From Oscillospiraceae bacterium (lineage in GTDB: Bacteria; Bacillota; Clostridia; Oscillospirales; Oscillospiraceae): DNA of 46,030 nucleotides. The DNA is taken from NCBI GenBank assembly GCA_017458085.1, contig JAFTGE010000055.1, forward strand, positions 1 through 46,030, in the 5' to 3' direction. Position numbers and translations under genes: made by a program. Below the pieces are notes generated by a model, which worked only from the letters and a program-made list of their open reading frames with translations, searched no databases and was not told where the DNA came from. Positions 1 through 7,778 of this stretch are shown here, one piece after another (position 1 is the first letter of the stretch; each line of letters starts with the position of its first letter).

Positions 1-250
1 CCATGTCCGCCCGGTCGGCCACCGCGACATGCTCCACCTTGTGCTCAAAGTTTCGGTCAAAGGTGTCCACCAGCGCCCGGTTCCCCGTCAGCTGCTCAAA
101 GGTCAGCGGGGCGATAAATTGGGTGGCGTTTGCGGTCATGATCACCTGCACATCGGCATGCAGCTTGACCAGCGCTGAGGCCAGCGCAGCCGCCTTGTAG
201 CAGGCGATGCCCCCCGTTACGCCGAGGACAATCGTCTTTCCTCTGAGCAT
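1..250 (-). CDS. coaBC: Phosphopantothenoylcysteine decarboxylase / phosphopantothenate-cysteine ligase, 5' end only
   Basis: The reverse strand opens MLRGKTIVLGVTGGIACYKA, followed by a conserved-looking flavoprotein N-terminus (ALASALVKLHADVQVIMTAN, then ATQFIAPLTFEQLTG). This is the N-terminal region of the Dfp/CoaBC flavoprotein, which couples cysteine to phosphopantothenate and decarboxylates the product during coenzyme A synthesis. Only about 83 codons are in the window and the rest lies beyond position 1, so whether the CoaB half is present cannot be seen. The ATG at 250 is preferred over the in-frame ATG at 256 because the GGGAGGA site sits about 6 bases before it, whereas it abuts the other. 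A sigma-A promoter lies at 286-314. It is divergent from the ABC importer and functionally unrelated to it. Confidence 0.9.
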   Translation of the reverse strand, partial: MLRGKTIVLGVTGGIACYKAAALASALVKLHADVQVIMTANATQFIAPLTFEQLTGNRALVDTFDRNFEHKVEHVAVADRADM

Positions 251-285
251 ATGCATTCCTCCCGAAGTCTTGTTTTCTGTCCGTC

Positions 286-314
286 ATCATAGCATATGAC
301 CCGGGAAATTGCAA
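286..314 (-). promoter_or_regulatory. Sigma-A-type promoter of coaBC
   Basis: On the minus strand TTGCAA (309-314) is followed by a 17-base spacer and TATGAT (286-291). The predicted start falls about 30 bases before the coaBC ATG, and the coaBC Shine-Dalgarno lies downstream of it. Seen by eye only. Confidence 0.65.
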
Positions 315-346
315 TCAATCGGGCGGAAACATTCATCAAATATTCA

Positions 347-375
347 TTGACCTGCCTTCCTTTTTATGTTATCCT
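347..375 (+). promoter_or_regulatory. Sigma-A-type promoter of the ABC importer operon (extended -10)
   Basis: TTGACC (347-352), a 17-base spacer, then TATCCT (370-375), which is preceded by a TGn extension at 367-369. It faces the substrate-binding-protein gene, with the inferred start near 382. Confidence 0.6.
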
Positions 376-386
376 TCTTTTGGCTG

Positions 387-412
387 GTCAGCTGGGGGTA
401 ACCGCAGCTGAC
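387..412 (+). promoter_or_regulatory. Inverted repeat at the start of the importer leader
   Basis: GTCAGCTG (387-394) and CAGCTGAC (405-412) are perfect inverted arms separated by 10 bases. The site begins almost at the predicted transcription start, so it could be a repressor operator or a 5' hairpin protecting the mRNA. There is no T-run, so it is not a terminator. Confidence 0.45.
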
Positions 413-450
413 AAAAACTGAATATTGGAGCCATTAGGAGGAATACCATT

Positions 451-1983
451 ATGCGGAAACGGTTTCTCTCTCTCGTCCTGGTCGTGCTCATGACTGCGGC
501 ACTTTGCGCATGCAGAGGCGGTAAGTCCGGCACGGAAGCTTCTCCCGGCTCCACCGGCGAAAAGATCAACGGCGGTGAAATCACCGTTGGCATCGCCGCA
601 GATTTGGACACCAGTCTTGACCCACACGTATCTTCGTCGTCGGCAGGAACCAGAGAGGTCCTCTTCAACATCTATGAAGGGCTTGTCAAGCCCGATTCGG
701 ACGGAAATCTCATCCCCGCTGTTGCCGAAGCATACACCGTCAATGAGACCGCGGACACATACACCTACACACTGCGTGAGGGTGTCCGCTTTCATAACGG
801 GAACGTGGTGACAGTCGGGGATGTTGTCTATTCTCTGTCGCGCGCTGCGGGTCTGGATACCGGTGCGGCCCTGGTCTCCGACGTCAGCGGTATCGCCGCC
901 GTCGAAGCAAGCGATGACAAAACCGTCGTCGTCACCCTCTCCGCGCCCGATACGGAGTTTAATTCTCACATGACCGTTGCCATCATCCCTGCCGGCAGCG
1001 ATCCCGACGCCGATGTCGTCGGCACCGGGCCCTTCCGTTTTGTCTCCCGCACACCGCAGGACAGCGTTGTTCTGGAGAAATTCAGCGACTACTGGGGTGT
1101 CCCCGCCATTCTGGACAAGGTCACGCTCAAGGTCATCCCCGACGGCCAGACCATGGTCATGAGCCTGCGTTCCGGCGCGGTAGACATGGCCGAGCGCCTG
1201 ACCACCAGCCAGATCGCGGAGCTTTCCGGCCTGAACCTTCTCGAGGGCAGCAGCAATGTCGTCCAGGCCCTCTATCTCAACAACGACTTTGCCCCCTTCT
1301 CCGATCTCCGCGTACGCCAGGCCCTGTGCTACGCCATCGACAAGCAGGCCGTTTTGGACCTCGCTTCTGACGGCCACGGTACTCCCGTCGGCAGCAGTAT
1401 GTTCCCCGCCTTTGGCAAGTACTTCATGCCCGAGCTGACGGACTACTATCAGCCCGATGTGGAAAAGGCCAAGGCCTTGCTTGCCGAGGCCGGCTACCCC
1501 AACGGCTTTACCTTTACCATTACCGTCCCCTCCAACATGCCCGCCCATGTGGATGTGGCCCAGGTTCTGGTCGAGCTGCTGCGTCCCATCGGCGTCACGG
1601 CAAAGATCAATCAGGTCGAATGGGCTACCTGGCTGGAGGAGGCCTACCGCAACCGCAAGTTTGAGGCCACCGTCGTCGGCATGGATGCCCACGGCCTGGC
1701 CGCTTCGGACATGCTCGCCCGCTTCCAGAGCGACAGCGGTAAGAATTTCATCAACTTCTCCAACGCAGATTATGACGCGGTCTATGCCCAGGCTATGGCC
1801 ACCGTTGACGAGGACGCGCAGACCGCGCTTTTCAAGCAGTGCCAAACCATTTTGACCGAGCAGGCCGCCAGCGTCTATATTCAGGACGTCGCCTCCTTTG
1901 TCGCGCTGCAAAACGATGTCGCCGGGTATCGGTATTACCCGCTGTATGTCATGGATCTCGCCACCCTCTATCGTCACGAATAA
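451..1983 (+). CDS. ABC transporter substrate-binding lipoprotein, SBP_bac_5 family (peptide or nickel type)
   Basis: This 510-residue extracellular solute-binding protein is of the DppA/OppA/NikA fold. It starts with a lipoprotein signal peptide whose lipobox is LCAC, giving a lipidated Cys at about residue 20. The mature protein shows the family pattern: a DTSLDPHV stretch, an NIYEGLVKPDSDG stretch, LREGVRFHNG, and later VRQALCYAIDKQAVL. It should capture a small peptide or a metal complex outside the membrane and pass it to the two permeases that follow. The start is supported by TTAGGAGG about 8 bases upstream. It is the first gene of a five-gene operon. The substrate cannot be read from sequence: peptide, opine or nickel chelate all remain possible. 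Confidence 0.9.
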   Translation: MRKRFLSLVLVVLMTAALCACRGGKSGTEASPGSTGEKINGGEITVGIAADLDTSLDPHVSSSSAGTREVLFNIYEGLVKPDSDGNLIPAVAEAYTVNETADTYTYTLREGVRFHNGNVVTVGDVVYSLSRAAGLDTGAALVSDVSGIAAVEASDDKTVVVTLSAPDTEFNSHMTVAIIPAGSDPDADVVGTGPFRFVSRTPQDSVVLEKFSDYWGVPAILDKVTLKVIPDGQTMVMSLRSGAVDMAERLTTSQIAELSGLNLLEGSSNVVQALYLNNDFAPFSDLRVRQALCYAIDKQAVLDLASDGHGTPVGSSMFPAFGKYFMPELTDYYQPDVEKAKALLAEAGYPNGFTFTITVPSNMPAHVDVAQVLVELLRPIGVTAKINQVEWATWLEEAYRNRKFEATVVGMDAHGLAASDMLARFQSDSGKNFINFSNADYDAVYAQAMATVDEDAQTALFKQCQTILTEQAASVYIQDVASFVALQNDVAGYRYYPLYVMDLATLYRHE

Positions 1984-2006
1984 GAAAAAACGAACGGAAG
2001 CTTGCC

Positions 2007-2948
2007 ATGCAGTATATCATAAAAAAAACCGGCGTCCTTCTGATCACCCTGATTCTGGTTTCCATGCTGGCCTTTCTGGCCTTCCAGATCATCCCCGGCG
2101 ATCCGACCACCAAGCTCCTCGGCACCGAATATACGCCCGAGCGTGCCGCGGCGCTGCGGGAGGAGCTGGGTTTGAACCGCAGCATTCCCGCGCGCTATTG
2201 GGACTGGCTCACGGCCTTTCTCACCGGCGACATGGGCACAAGCTACAGCTATTCCATGGCTGTGCGGGAGGTGCTCCGGGGCAAGGTCGCCGTCACTGCG
2301 GCGCTGTCGATCCTCTCCTGGCTGCTGGTCACCGCTGTCAGCATTCCCCTGGGGATTGCGCTGGCGCGGTATAAGGGCGGCCGCTTTGACCGGATCAGCC
2401 TGTCGATCAACCAGATCCTCATGGCGATACCGCCCTTTTTCCTCGGCATCCTCTTTACGTATTTGTTCGGTCTGTTGCTGCGCTGGTTTGTGCCGGGCCG
2501 TTTCGTCCCCTTCAGTCAGAGCTTCTGGGGCTGCATCGGGTATCTGTTTTTCCCGGCCCTCGCCATATCCATCCCCAAAATCGCCAAGGTGGCAAAGCTC
2601 CTGCGCTCTTCCATCCTGCACGAGATGAATCTGGACTATGTCCGCACCGCCTATAGCCACGGCAACTCCCGCTGGATGGTCATCAAGGACCATGTTCTGC
2701 GCAACGCCCTGCTTCCCGTGGTGACGTATCTGGCCATGTCGCTGGCCGATATTGTGGCAAGCTCCATCATTGTCGAACAGGTTTTTGTTCTGCCGGGACT
2801 GGGCCGCCTGCTGATTGCCAGCATTTCCAACCGGGACTTCCCTGTCGCCCTCTGCATTGTGGTCATCATCGCCTTTGTGGTCGTGTTCATGAACTATCTG
2901 GCCGATGTTGTCACCCAGTATGTTGACCCGCGTGTGCGGCTCTCGTGA
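2007..2948 (+). CDS. ABC transporter permease, DppB/OppB/NikB family
   Basis: A 313-residue inner-membrane permease. The N-terminal membrane helix is followed by the characteristic IIPGDPTTKLLG segment, a periplasmic loop, and the BPD_transp_1 core. The coupling region contains RSSILHEMNLDYVRTAYSHG, the EAA-type loop that contacts the ATPase. The ATG at 2007 is chosen because the product then starts MQYIIKKTGV like other DppB proteins; a longer in-frame extension would run back into the substrate-binding-protein gene. GGAAG lies 7 bases upstream. It forms the transmembrane channel with the next gene. Length is normal for the family. Confidence 0.9.
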   Translation: MQYIIKKTGVLLITLILVSMLAFLAFQIIPGDPTTKLLGTEYTPERAAALREELGLNRSIPARYWDWLTAFLTGDMGTSYSYSMAVREVLRGKVAVTAALSILSWLLVTAVSIPLGIALARYKGGRFDRISLSINQILMAIPPFFLGILFTYLFGLLLRWFVPGRFVPFSQSFWGCIGYLFFPALAISIPKIAKVAKLLRSSILHEMNLDYVRTAYSHGNSRWMVIKDHVLRNALLPVVTYLAMSLADIVASSIIVEQVFVLPGLGRLLIASISNRDFPVALCIVVIIAFVVVFMNYLADVVTQYVDPRVRLS

Positions 2949-2957
2949 GGTGTGGCT

Positions 2958-3761
2958 ATGTTTCAGATCAAAGACAAAAACTTTCGTGCCGGGCTGATCA
3001 TCACCGGTGCCATGCTGCTGATCATTCTGGTCGGCACCTTCTGGACACCCTATGACCCCAACGCCATGAATGCCTCCATCAAAATGAGCGCTCCCAGTCT
3101 GTATCATCTGCTCGGCACTGACAACTTCGGCCGGGATATCTTTTCCCGCGTGGTTGAAGGCGCCGGCGCGACCTTCCTGATCGCCCTGGCCTCCGTTGCC
3201 ATCGGGCTGGTTCTCGGCCTTGTGATCGGGGCGCTCACCGGCTGGTACGGCGGCTGGGTGGACGAGGTGCTCATGCGCCTGAACGACAGCATTACCGCCT
3301 TCCCAAGTATTCTCCTTGCCTTGGTGCTCATCGCCATTTTCGGCGGAGGAAAGTATAACATCATCCTTGCCCTCGGTGTTCTGTTCATCCCCACCTTCGC
3401 GCGTATCGTGCGCATGGAGGTCGCCCGGCAGAAAAATCTGGACTATGTCCGCAATGCGCGGCTCATGGGTGTGAAGGACATGCGCATCCTCTTTGTTCAT
3501 ATCCTGCCGAACACCCTGCCTGTTCTTCTTTCCACAGTTGCCATCGGCTTTAATAATGCGGTGTTGGCCGAGGCTTCGATGAGTTATCTCGGCATCGGCG
3601 TGCAGCCGCCGGACCCCAGTCTTGGCCGTATGCTCAACGAGGCGCAGGCATATCTTGTCTCCGCGCCTTGGTATGCTCTCTCCGCTGGCCTTGCCATTAT
3701 TCTGCTGGTGCTTGGCTTTGGCCTGCTCAGCGATGGACTGGGAGGTGACGGCCTTGCTTGA
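2958..3761 (+). CDS. ABC transporter permease, DppC/OppC/NikC family
   Basis: A 267-residue partner permease. It has an N-terminal helix, then the family-typical LLGTDNFGRDIFSRVVEGA segment, the BPD_transp_1 core, and a coupling loop reading ARQKNLDYVRNARLMGVKD. The ATG at 2958 has GTGAGG 7 bases upstream; the GTG at 2952 is an alternative that adds two residues. The gene lies nine bases after the first permease, and its last codons overlap the start of the first ATPase gene by eight bases, which suggests translational coupling. Confidence 0.9.
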   Translation: MFQIKDKNFRAGLIITGAMLLIILVGTFWTPYDPNAMNASIKMSAPSLYHLLGTDNFGRDIFSRVVEGAGATFLIALASVAIGLVLGLVIGALTGWYGGWVDEVLMRLNDSITAFPSILLALVLIAIFGGGKYNIILALGVLFIPTFARIVRMEVARQKNLDYVRNARLMGVKDMRILFVHILPNTLPVLLSTVAIGFNNAVLAEASMSYLGIGVQPPDPSLGRMLNEAQAYLVSAPWYALSAGLAIILLVLGFGLLSDGLGGDGLA

Positions 3762-4536
3762 CATCCAGGACCTGCACGTCAAATTCCTCACCACCGGCAA
3801 AGAAGCTGTTCGGGGTATCAGCCTTGCCATCCCCTACGGTGGTCGCCTCGGTTTGGTGGGCGAGTCCGGCTCCGGCAAGACCGTCACCGCTATGGCGCTG
3901 ACCGGCCTGATTGAGCGCAGCATTGTCGAAATGCGCGGTCAGGTCCTGTTTGAAGGCCGGGATCTTCTGCAATGCACGCGGCGGGAGCTGCGCACTGTCC
4001 ACGGGCGGGATATCGGCGTGGTATTTCAGGAGCCCATGCGCAGTCTCAATCCCTTGATGCGCGTTGGTCAGCAGATCGAGGAACCGTTGAAAATCCATAC
4101 GGATAAAACGGTCAGTGAACGTTACCGCCTCACCCTCGAAGCCATGGAGCAGGTCGGCCTGCCCGATCCGGAAACCACATATAAAAAATACCCACATCAG
4201 CTTTCCGGCGGCCAACGGCAGCGGGCCATCATCGCCTCCGCCATGATCACCCGCCCTAGGCTTCTGGTCTGTGACGAACCGACGACCGCGCTGGATGTCA
4301 CCGTACAAAAGCAGATTCTGGAGCTTCTTCGCTCCATGAGTCAGGAGTATGGCGTCGGCATTCTGCTCATCAGCCATGACATGACGGTCGTTCGCCGCCT
4401 GTGTGAAAATGTCGCCGTCATGTACAAAGGCCAGATCGTGGAGCAAGGCGACACGGAAGCCATCTTCCACAATCCGCAGGACTCTTATACCCAGCGGCTC
4501 ATCGCCGCCATACCGACGAGGAAACATCATGTCTGA
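3754..4536 (+). CDS. ABC transporter ATP-binding protein, DppD/NikD-like
   Basis: A 260-residue nucleotide-binding subunit. Walker A is GESGSGKT (residues 36-43), the signature is LSGGQRQR, and Walker B continues as [15 protein letters not shown] place the start at the TTG at 3754 because GGAGGTG sits 6 bases before it and the product then begins [11 protein letters not shown]. An in-frame ATG at 3733 has no such site. The protein ends soon after the [10 protein letters not shown] segment and so lacks the C-terminal oligo_HPY extension of typical OppD/DppD, as NikD does. It powers import together with the next gene. Confidence 0.88.
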   Translation: MLDIQDLHVKFLTTGKEAVRGISLAIPYGGRLGLVGESGSGKTVTAMALTGLIERSIVEMRGQVLFEGRDLLQCTRRELRTVHGRDIGVVFQEPMRSLNPLMRVGQQIEEPLKIHTDKTVSERYRLTLEAMEQVGLPDPETTYKKYPHQLSGGQRQRAIIASAMITRPRLLVCDEPTTALDVTVQKQILELLRSMSQEYGVGILLISHDMTVVRRLCENVAVMYKGQIVEQGDTEAIFHNPQDSYTQRLIAAIPTRKHHV

Positions 4537-5275
4537 ACAGCAACATGTACTTGAGGTGGAACACCTCAGTGTCGAATATCAGGACACCACACTCTTTGGG
4601 AAAAAGACAAGCTTCCGCGCGCTGGAGGATGTGAGTTTCCACGTCAACCACGGCGAGATCCTCGGTCTCGTGGGTGAGTCCGGCTGCGGAAAATCCACCC
4701 TGTCCAAGGCAATTCTCGGCATGCTGGATTCCGCCGTCGTCACCGGGGAAATCCGCCATTTCACCAAGCGCCCGCAAATGGTTTTTCAAGACCCCTTTGG
4801 CAGTCTGAATCCCGCCAAGACCATTGGCTGGATTTTGGAAGAACCCCTGCGTGTCTTCGGGAAATATGACGCCGCCGAACGCAAACGCCGGGTATTGGAC
4901 ATGATGGAGCGAGTCGGTCTGGACAAGGATTATGTTAACCGGAAACCCTCCGAACTCTCCGGAGGCCAGCGGCAGCGCGTTTCCATTGCCACCGCATTGA
5001 TTCAACGCCCGCGTTTCATTTTGGCGGATGAGCCGGTTTCTGCATTGGATGTTACGATCCAGGCGCAAATATTGGATTTATTGTGGGATTTGAGAAAACA
5101 ATTGGACCTGAGCTATCTGTTTATCTCCCATGATTTAAATGTGATCTACTCCATCTGTGACAGGGTCATGGTTATGGAGCAGGGGCGCATCATTGAACAG
5201 GGTACGGTGGACGAGGTATACGACCACCCGCAGCACGAATACACGCGCAAGCTGCTTAACGCCATAACCTTATGA
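4529..5275 (+). CDS. ABC transporter ATP-binding protein, DppF/NikE-like
   Basis: The second ATPase has 248 residues. Walker A is GESGCGKS (49-56), the signature is LSGGQRQR, the Walker B region is [14 protein letters not shown], and there is a switch His in LFISHDLN. The ATG at 4529 overlaps the end of the preceding ATPase by eight bases and has GAGGAAAC just upstream. As in its partner, the C-terminal oligo_HPY domain of OppF/DppF is missing: the protein stops right after [11 protein letters not shown]. The gene ends the operon at a strong terminator. Two short ATPases make a NikDE-like or small-ligand importer slightly more likely than a classical oligopeptide system, but this is only a hint. 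Confidence 0.88.
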   Translation: MSEQQHVLEVEHLSVEYQDTTLFGKKTSFRALEDVSFHVNHGEILGLVGESGCGKSTLSKAILGMLDSAVVTGEIRHFTKRPQMVFQDPFGSLNPAKTIGWILEEPLRVFGKYDAAERKRRVLDMMERVGLDKDYVNRKPSELSGGQRQRVSIATALIQRPRFILADEPVSALDVTIQAQILDLLWDLRKQLDLSYLFISHDLNVIYSICDRVMVMEQGRIIEQGTVDEVYDHPQHEYTRKLLNAITL

Positions 5276-5276
5276 A

Positions 5277-5316
5277 AAGAACAAGGAACCTGCATTTTTG
5301 CAGGTTCCTTGTTCTT
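5277..5316. terminator. Bidirectional intrinsic terminator between the importer and the sortase operon
   Basis: An 18-bp perfect stem (5277-5294 with 5299-5316) has a four-base T loop, with A-rich and T-rich flanks. It lies between convergent genes; its right arm overlaps the stop codon of the signal peptidase-sortase gene. It should stop transcription from both sides. Confidence 0.9.
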
Positions 5317-6739
5317 ATTTTATGGGTACGCCCCCGGCGCTGCTGACCGGCTGGAGCAGGCCGTGAATGACCGAACGGGCGTCGTCGAACACATACGCGC
5401 AAGTGGAGAGCATCACATAATGACCGCTTGGGTCAAGTTCAAAATCAGAACTAATTTCAGAAAAAGTCTGCGCATTTTTTAAATATTGATCAAAATCCGG
5501 TCCGTAATCATGGAAGATCAAATATGCGTCGGAATAGGCGGAGGTATTGTAAGCGCTGAAAAGAGTGACCTTATAATCCTGGGTGGGAGTGAGCAGCCAC
5601 ATAACCGGGTGGTCCTCAAAATACTCCTGATGCTGCCATAGATCAAGGGTGGCAAACATGGAATTATCGTTCATGTGGTGGCCATAGATGATGGTAGAGG
5701 GGTCGGTAAAGTGGGGGGTATTGTTGGAATCAGAGAAGATAGAGCCGGCATAATTATAGCTATGATCATAGGCATGGTGGAGGTAGGTGTCGTTGGTTTC
5801 GCCGTGGAGGACGGGGTAATTGATGACAGTATCAGGGCAGTAGATCCACCCTTCAATGTCAGGGTTAAGGGCAAGCAGAGCATCAAAATCCACCTGGATG
5901 GGGGCCTGTTCAGCCAAGATATGGGGTGTATCTTCGATCGGGGCAGGGGCCTGATTCACCGGAGCTGTAAGCTGGGTATAGCGGGAGGAGGTGGCCTCAT
6001 AGAGGGCGTCACTGACCCGGTATTGATGCTTGACGAATGCAACGACGCCGGCGGAAACAGAAAAAACCAGCAGCATGGAAAGCATTAAAACCATGCGAAT
6101 GATTTTTTTTGAGCTTCTTTTTTTGGGGAGTGTGGGCGGGGTTATTTCGGAGACAGACGGCAGGCTCAGGCCGCGAACATACTCGGACTCCGCAAGGAGA
6201 AGCCTCTCCTGGGCGCGGACACGCAGGCGAGCAGCGAGGATATTGAACATGACACCGCAGCTGGCCAGGGCAAGGAGATAGAGCTTGCCGACATTGCCGG
6301 CCAGTATCTCCATGATCGCGCCGACAATGGGGGCGTGATGCTCCACACGGCCGATCAGATCATCATAGGGAACGGGCTCAAAATCCTGCACGGTGTTGGC
6401 GTCGCCCTTGGTGACCAGCTCACCGGCAAACTGGTGGTTTTCCAATACACGATGGGTCACCGGCTCGCCGCCGTGCCAGAAGGCGATGATCTCCCCCGGC
6501 TGAAGACCAGCGGGTTCGGTGGGGCGGACATAGATCACGCTGCCGACGGGTATGGTCGGCTCCATGCTGCCGGAGACGACATGATAGATCTGATACCCGA
6601 CAAGGCGGGGCACAGTCAGCGGAACACAGGCAGCAATAACAAAGAGAATGATCAGCGTTCCGAGAACGTTACAGAGGGCGGGAAAAAATTTCCCGCCCTG
6701 AGAACGTTTTATGGGTTTAGAGCTTTGATCTTTATTCAT
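5315..6739 (-). CDS. Fusion protein: SipW-type signal peptidase I joined to a class B sortase
   Basis: One 474-residue polypeptide carries two enzymes. Residues about 20-165 are an ER/SipW-type signal peptidase: membrane helix 24-46, catalytic Ser58 in VVSGSMEPT, His96 in VTHRV (the Ser/His rather than Ser/Lys type), and the KGDAN box at 111-115. A second hydrophobic segment near 148-170 is followed by a basic linker and a third helix at 212-236. Residues about 283-462 are a class B sortase: DIEGWIYCPDT, catalytic His354 in YGHHMNDNSMF, Cys447 in MLSTC and Arg455. The gene is last in a coupled six-gene block and overlaps the upstream gene by eight bases. No good Shine-Dalgarno is visible, so it probably depends on coupling. 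Two upstream genes encode proteins with SipW-type signal peptides, the expected substrates of the first domain. The reading frame is intact across the junction. Confidence 0.92.
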   Translation of the reverse strand: MNKDQSSKPIKRSQGGKFFPALCNVLGTLIILFVIAACVPLTVPRLVGYQIYHVVSGSMEPTIPVGSVIYVRPTEPAGLQPGEIIAFWHGGEPVTHRVLENHQFAGELVTKGDANTVQDFEPVPYDDLIGRVEHHAPIVGAIMEILAGNVGKLYLLALASCGVMFNILAARLRVRAQERLLLAESEYVRGLSLPSVSEITPPTLPKKRSSKKIIRMVLMLSMLLVFSVSAGVVAFVKHQYRVSDALYEATSSRYTQLTAPVNQAPAPIEDTPHILAEQAPIQVDFDALLALNPDIEGWIYCPDTVINYPVLHGETNDTYLHHAYDHSYNYAGSIFSDSNNTPHFTDPSTIIYGHHMNDNSMFATLDLWQHQEYFEDHPVMWLLTPTQDYKVTLFSAYNTSAYSDAYLIFHDYGPDFDQYLKNAQTFSEISSDFELDPSGHYVMLSTCAYVFDDARSVIHGLLQPVSSAGGVPIK

Positions 6740-7775
6740 TGTCAGAGAACAAACTGTCTAACTCAGCCTGCTTCTCCTCCTCTTCGCGCTGCTTCTTCTT
6801 ACGATAGAAGAGCAGATACCAGTAGAGGAAGATCACCAGAATCAGAAGCAAAACAGCAATCAGAATGAGGACAAATCTGGGGAAGGTCCGAGATGTCTTT
6901 TGGGAAGAGGACGCCGGGTGAGGCGTAGTGGGCGTGCTTATGCTTTCGGTACTGCCGCCGGACTGATCCGGGGCGGCCAGAGGCACATCCAAATCCAAAA
7001 TATCCTCAACAGCGACACCGTTTTGCTGGGCCGCAGCTTCGGCGCCGATCGTGCTGCCGACATTGCCGGTGTTCCCGGCATTGGTCGTGTTGCCGGTGTT
7101 GCCAGTGTTGCCGGTGTTGCCGGCGTTCCCGGTGTTGCCGGTATTACCCGTATTCCCTGTGTTCCCGGTATTGCCGCCGGTGGTGGTCCCGCCAGTGGTT
7201 GTAGTCGTGTTATTCGTGGCGGGGATGGGATAATAATTGGCGGTGACGATCCTGTTGCCGCTGTCAGGCAGGGACACGGTAAAATACTTTTTCACAACGC
7301 CATTGTCGCGGGGCTCCATGCCCTCGATATAATACAGCTTACCGAAGACGGTCTCCCCGGGATTGCCATAATAGGTATTGGACATGAGCAGCGCGCCGGT
7401 ATTCCCGTTACGGCACTCGATGGTCACGGAGACTTCGGAGCCGCGGATACCGTAGGCCACGACATAGTCAGCGTCATGGTTGGCGCGGATGACGTAGTTA
7501 TTAACGGAGGTGTTGTTATCCTTGCCCGCCTCACGGACACCCTTGATATAGTACTTGTCGGTGTCATAACCGGAGACGAGGCTTGTATCAAAGTTCGCGC
7601 TCCAGTCGGGAGACTTATCGGTGTAGACCACGACGTTTGAAGAACCGACGGTCCCCTGCTCACCGGAAAAGACGCGCACCGTATAGGTATAATTGTCCGC
7701 GAAGGCGCTCTGCCCCAGAGAGAAGCAGAAAACCAGCAGAAGCAGCAGAGGCAGAAAGCGTTTGAGCATTTTCAT
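6732..7775 (-). CDS. Surface stalk protein with Asn-Thr-Gly repeats and C-terminal membrane anchor
   Basis: A 347-residue secreted protein. There is a signal peptide (residues about 1-26, ending SAFA), then a globular region with two beta-rich stretches. The second (VSVTIECRNGNTGALL, then GNPGETVFGKLYYIEG) resembles MucBP-like domains, but weakly. A low-complexity stalk of about 13 Asn-Thr-Gly triplets follows, then a Ser/Thr/Pro linker, one membrane helix near 302-323, and a charged tail of about 24 residues. No LPxTG-like motif precedes the helix, so it is probably a stably membrane-anchored base or exposed stalk. It starts three bases after the preceding gene, with GGAAGGG upstream. Function unknown; its place beside the sortase implies a part in assembling the fibre. 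Confidence 0.75.
   Translation of the reverse strand: MKMLKRFLPLLLLLVFCFSLGQSAFADNYTYTVRVFSGEQGTVGSSNVVVYTDKSPDWSANFDTSLVSGYDTDKYYIKGVREAGKDNNTSVNNYVIRANHDADYVVAYGIRGSEVSVTIECRNGNTGALLMSNTYYGNPGETVFGKLYYIEGMEPRDNGVVKKYFTVSLPDSGNRIVTANYYPIPATNNTTTTTGGTTTGGNTGNTGNTGNTGNTGNAGNTGNTGNTGNTTNAGNTGNVGSTIGAEAAAQQNGVAVEDILDLDVPLAAPDQSGGSTESISTPTTPHPASSSQKTSRTFPRFVLILIAVLLLILVIFLYWYLLFYRKKKQREEEEKQAELDSLFSDNE
7056..7172 (-). repeat. Nine-base tandem repeat encoding the Asn-Thr-Gly stalk
   Basis: About 13 imperfect copies of a 9-bp unit (AAY-ACN-GGN on the coding strand) encode NTG triplets, with a few NAG, NTT and NVG variants. Because the unit is a multiple of three, slippage would lengthen or shorten the stalk without breaking the frame. 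Confidence 0.85.
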
Positions 7776-7778
7776 GGT

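Noticed and set aside
388-1977. A 529-codon open frame on the minus strand
   Set aside because: It lies antisense to the substrate-binding-protein gene, has no ribosome-binding site or recognisable domain, and its repetitive Gly/Asp/Val composition is that of a complementary-frame shadow in GC-rich DNA.
1974-3830. A 618-codon open frame on the minus strand
   Set aside because: Antisense to both permease genes; the His/Gln/Gly-rich product has no domain, and the permeases are clearly real.
7056-7172. CRISPR-like repetition
   Set aside because: The unit is 9 bp with no spacers, lies inside a coding sequence, and no cas genes are near.
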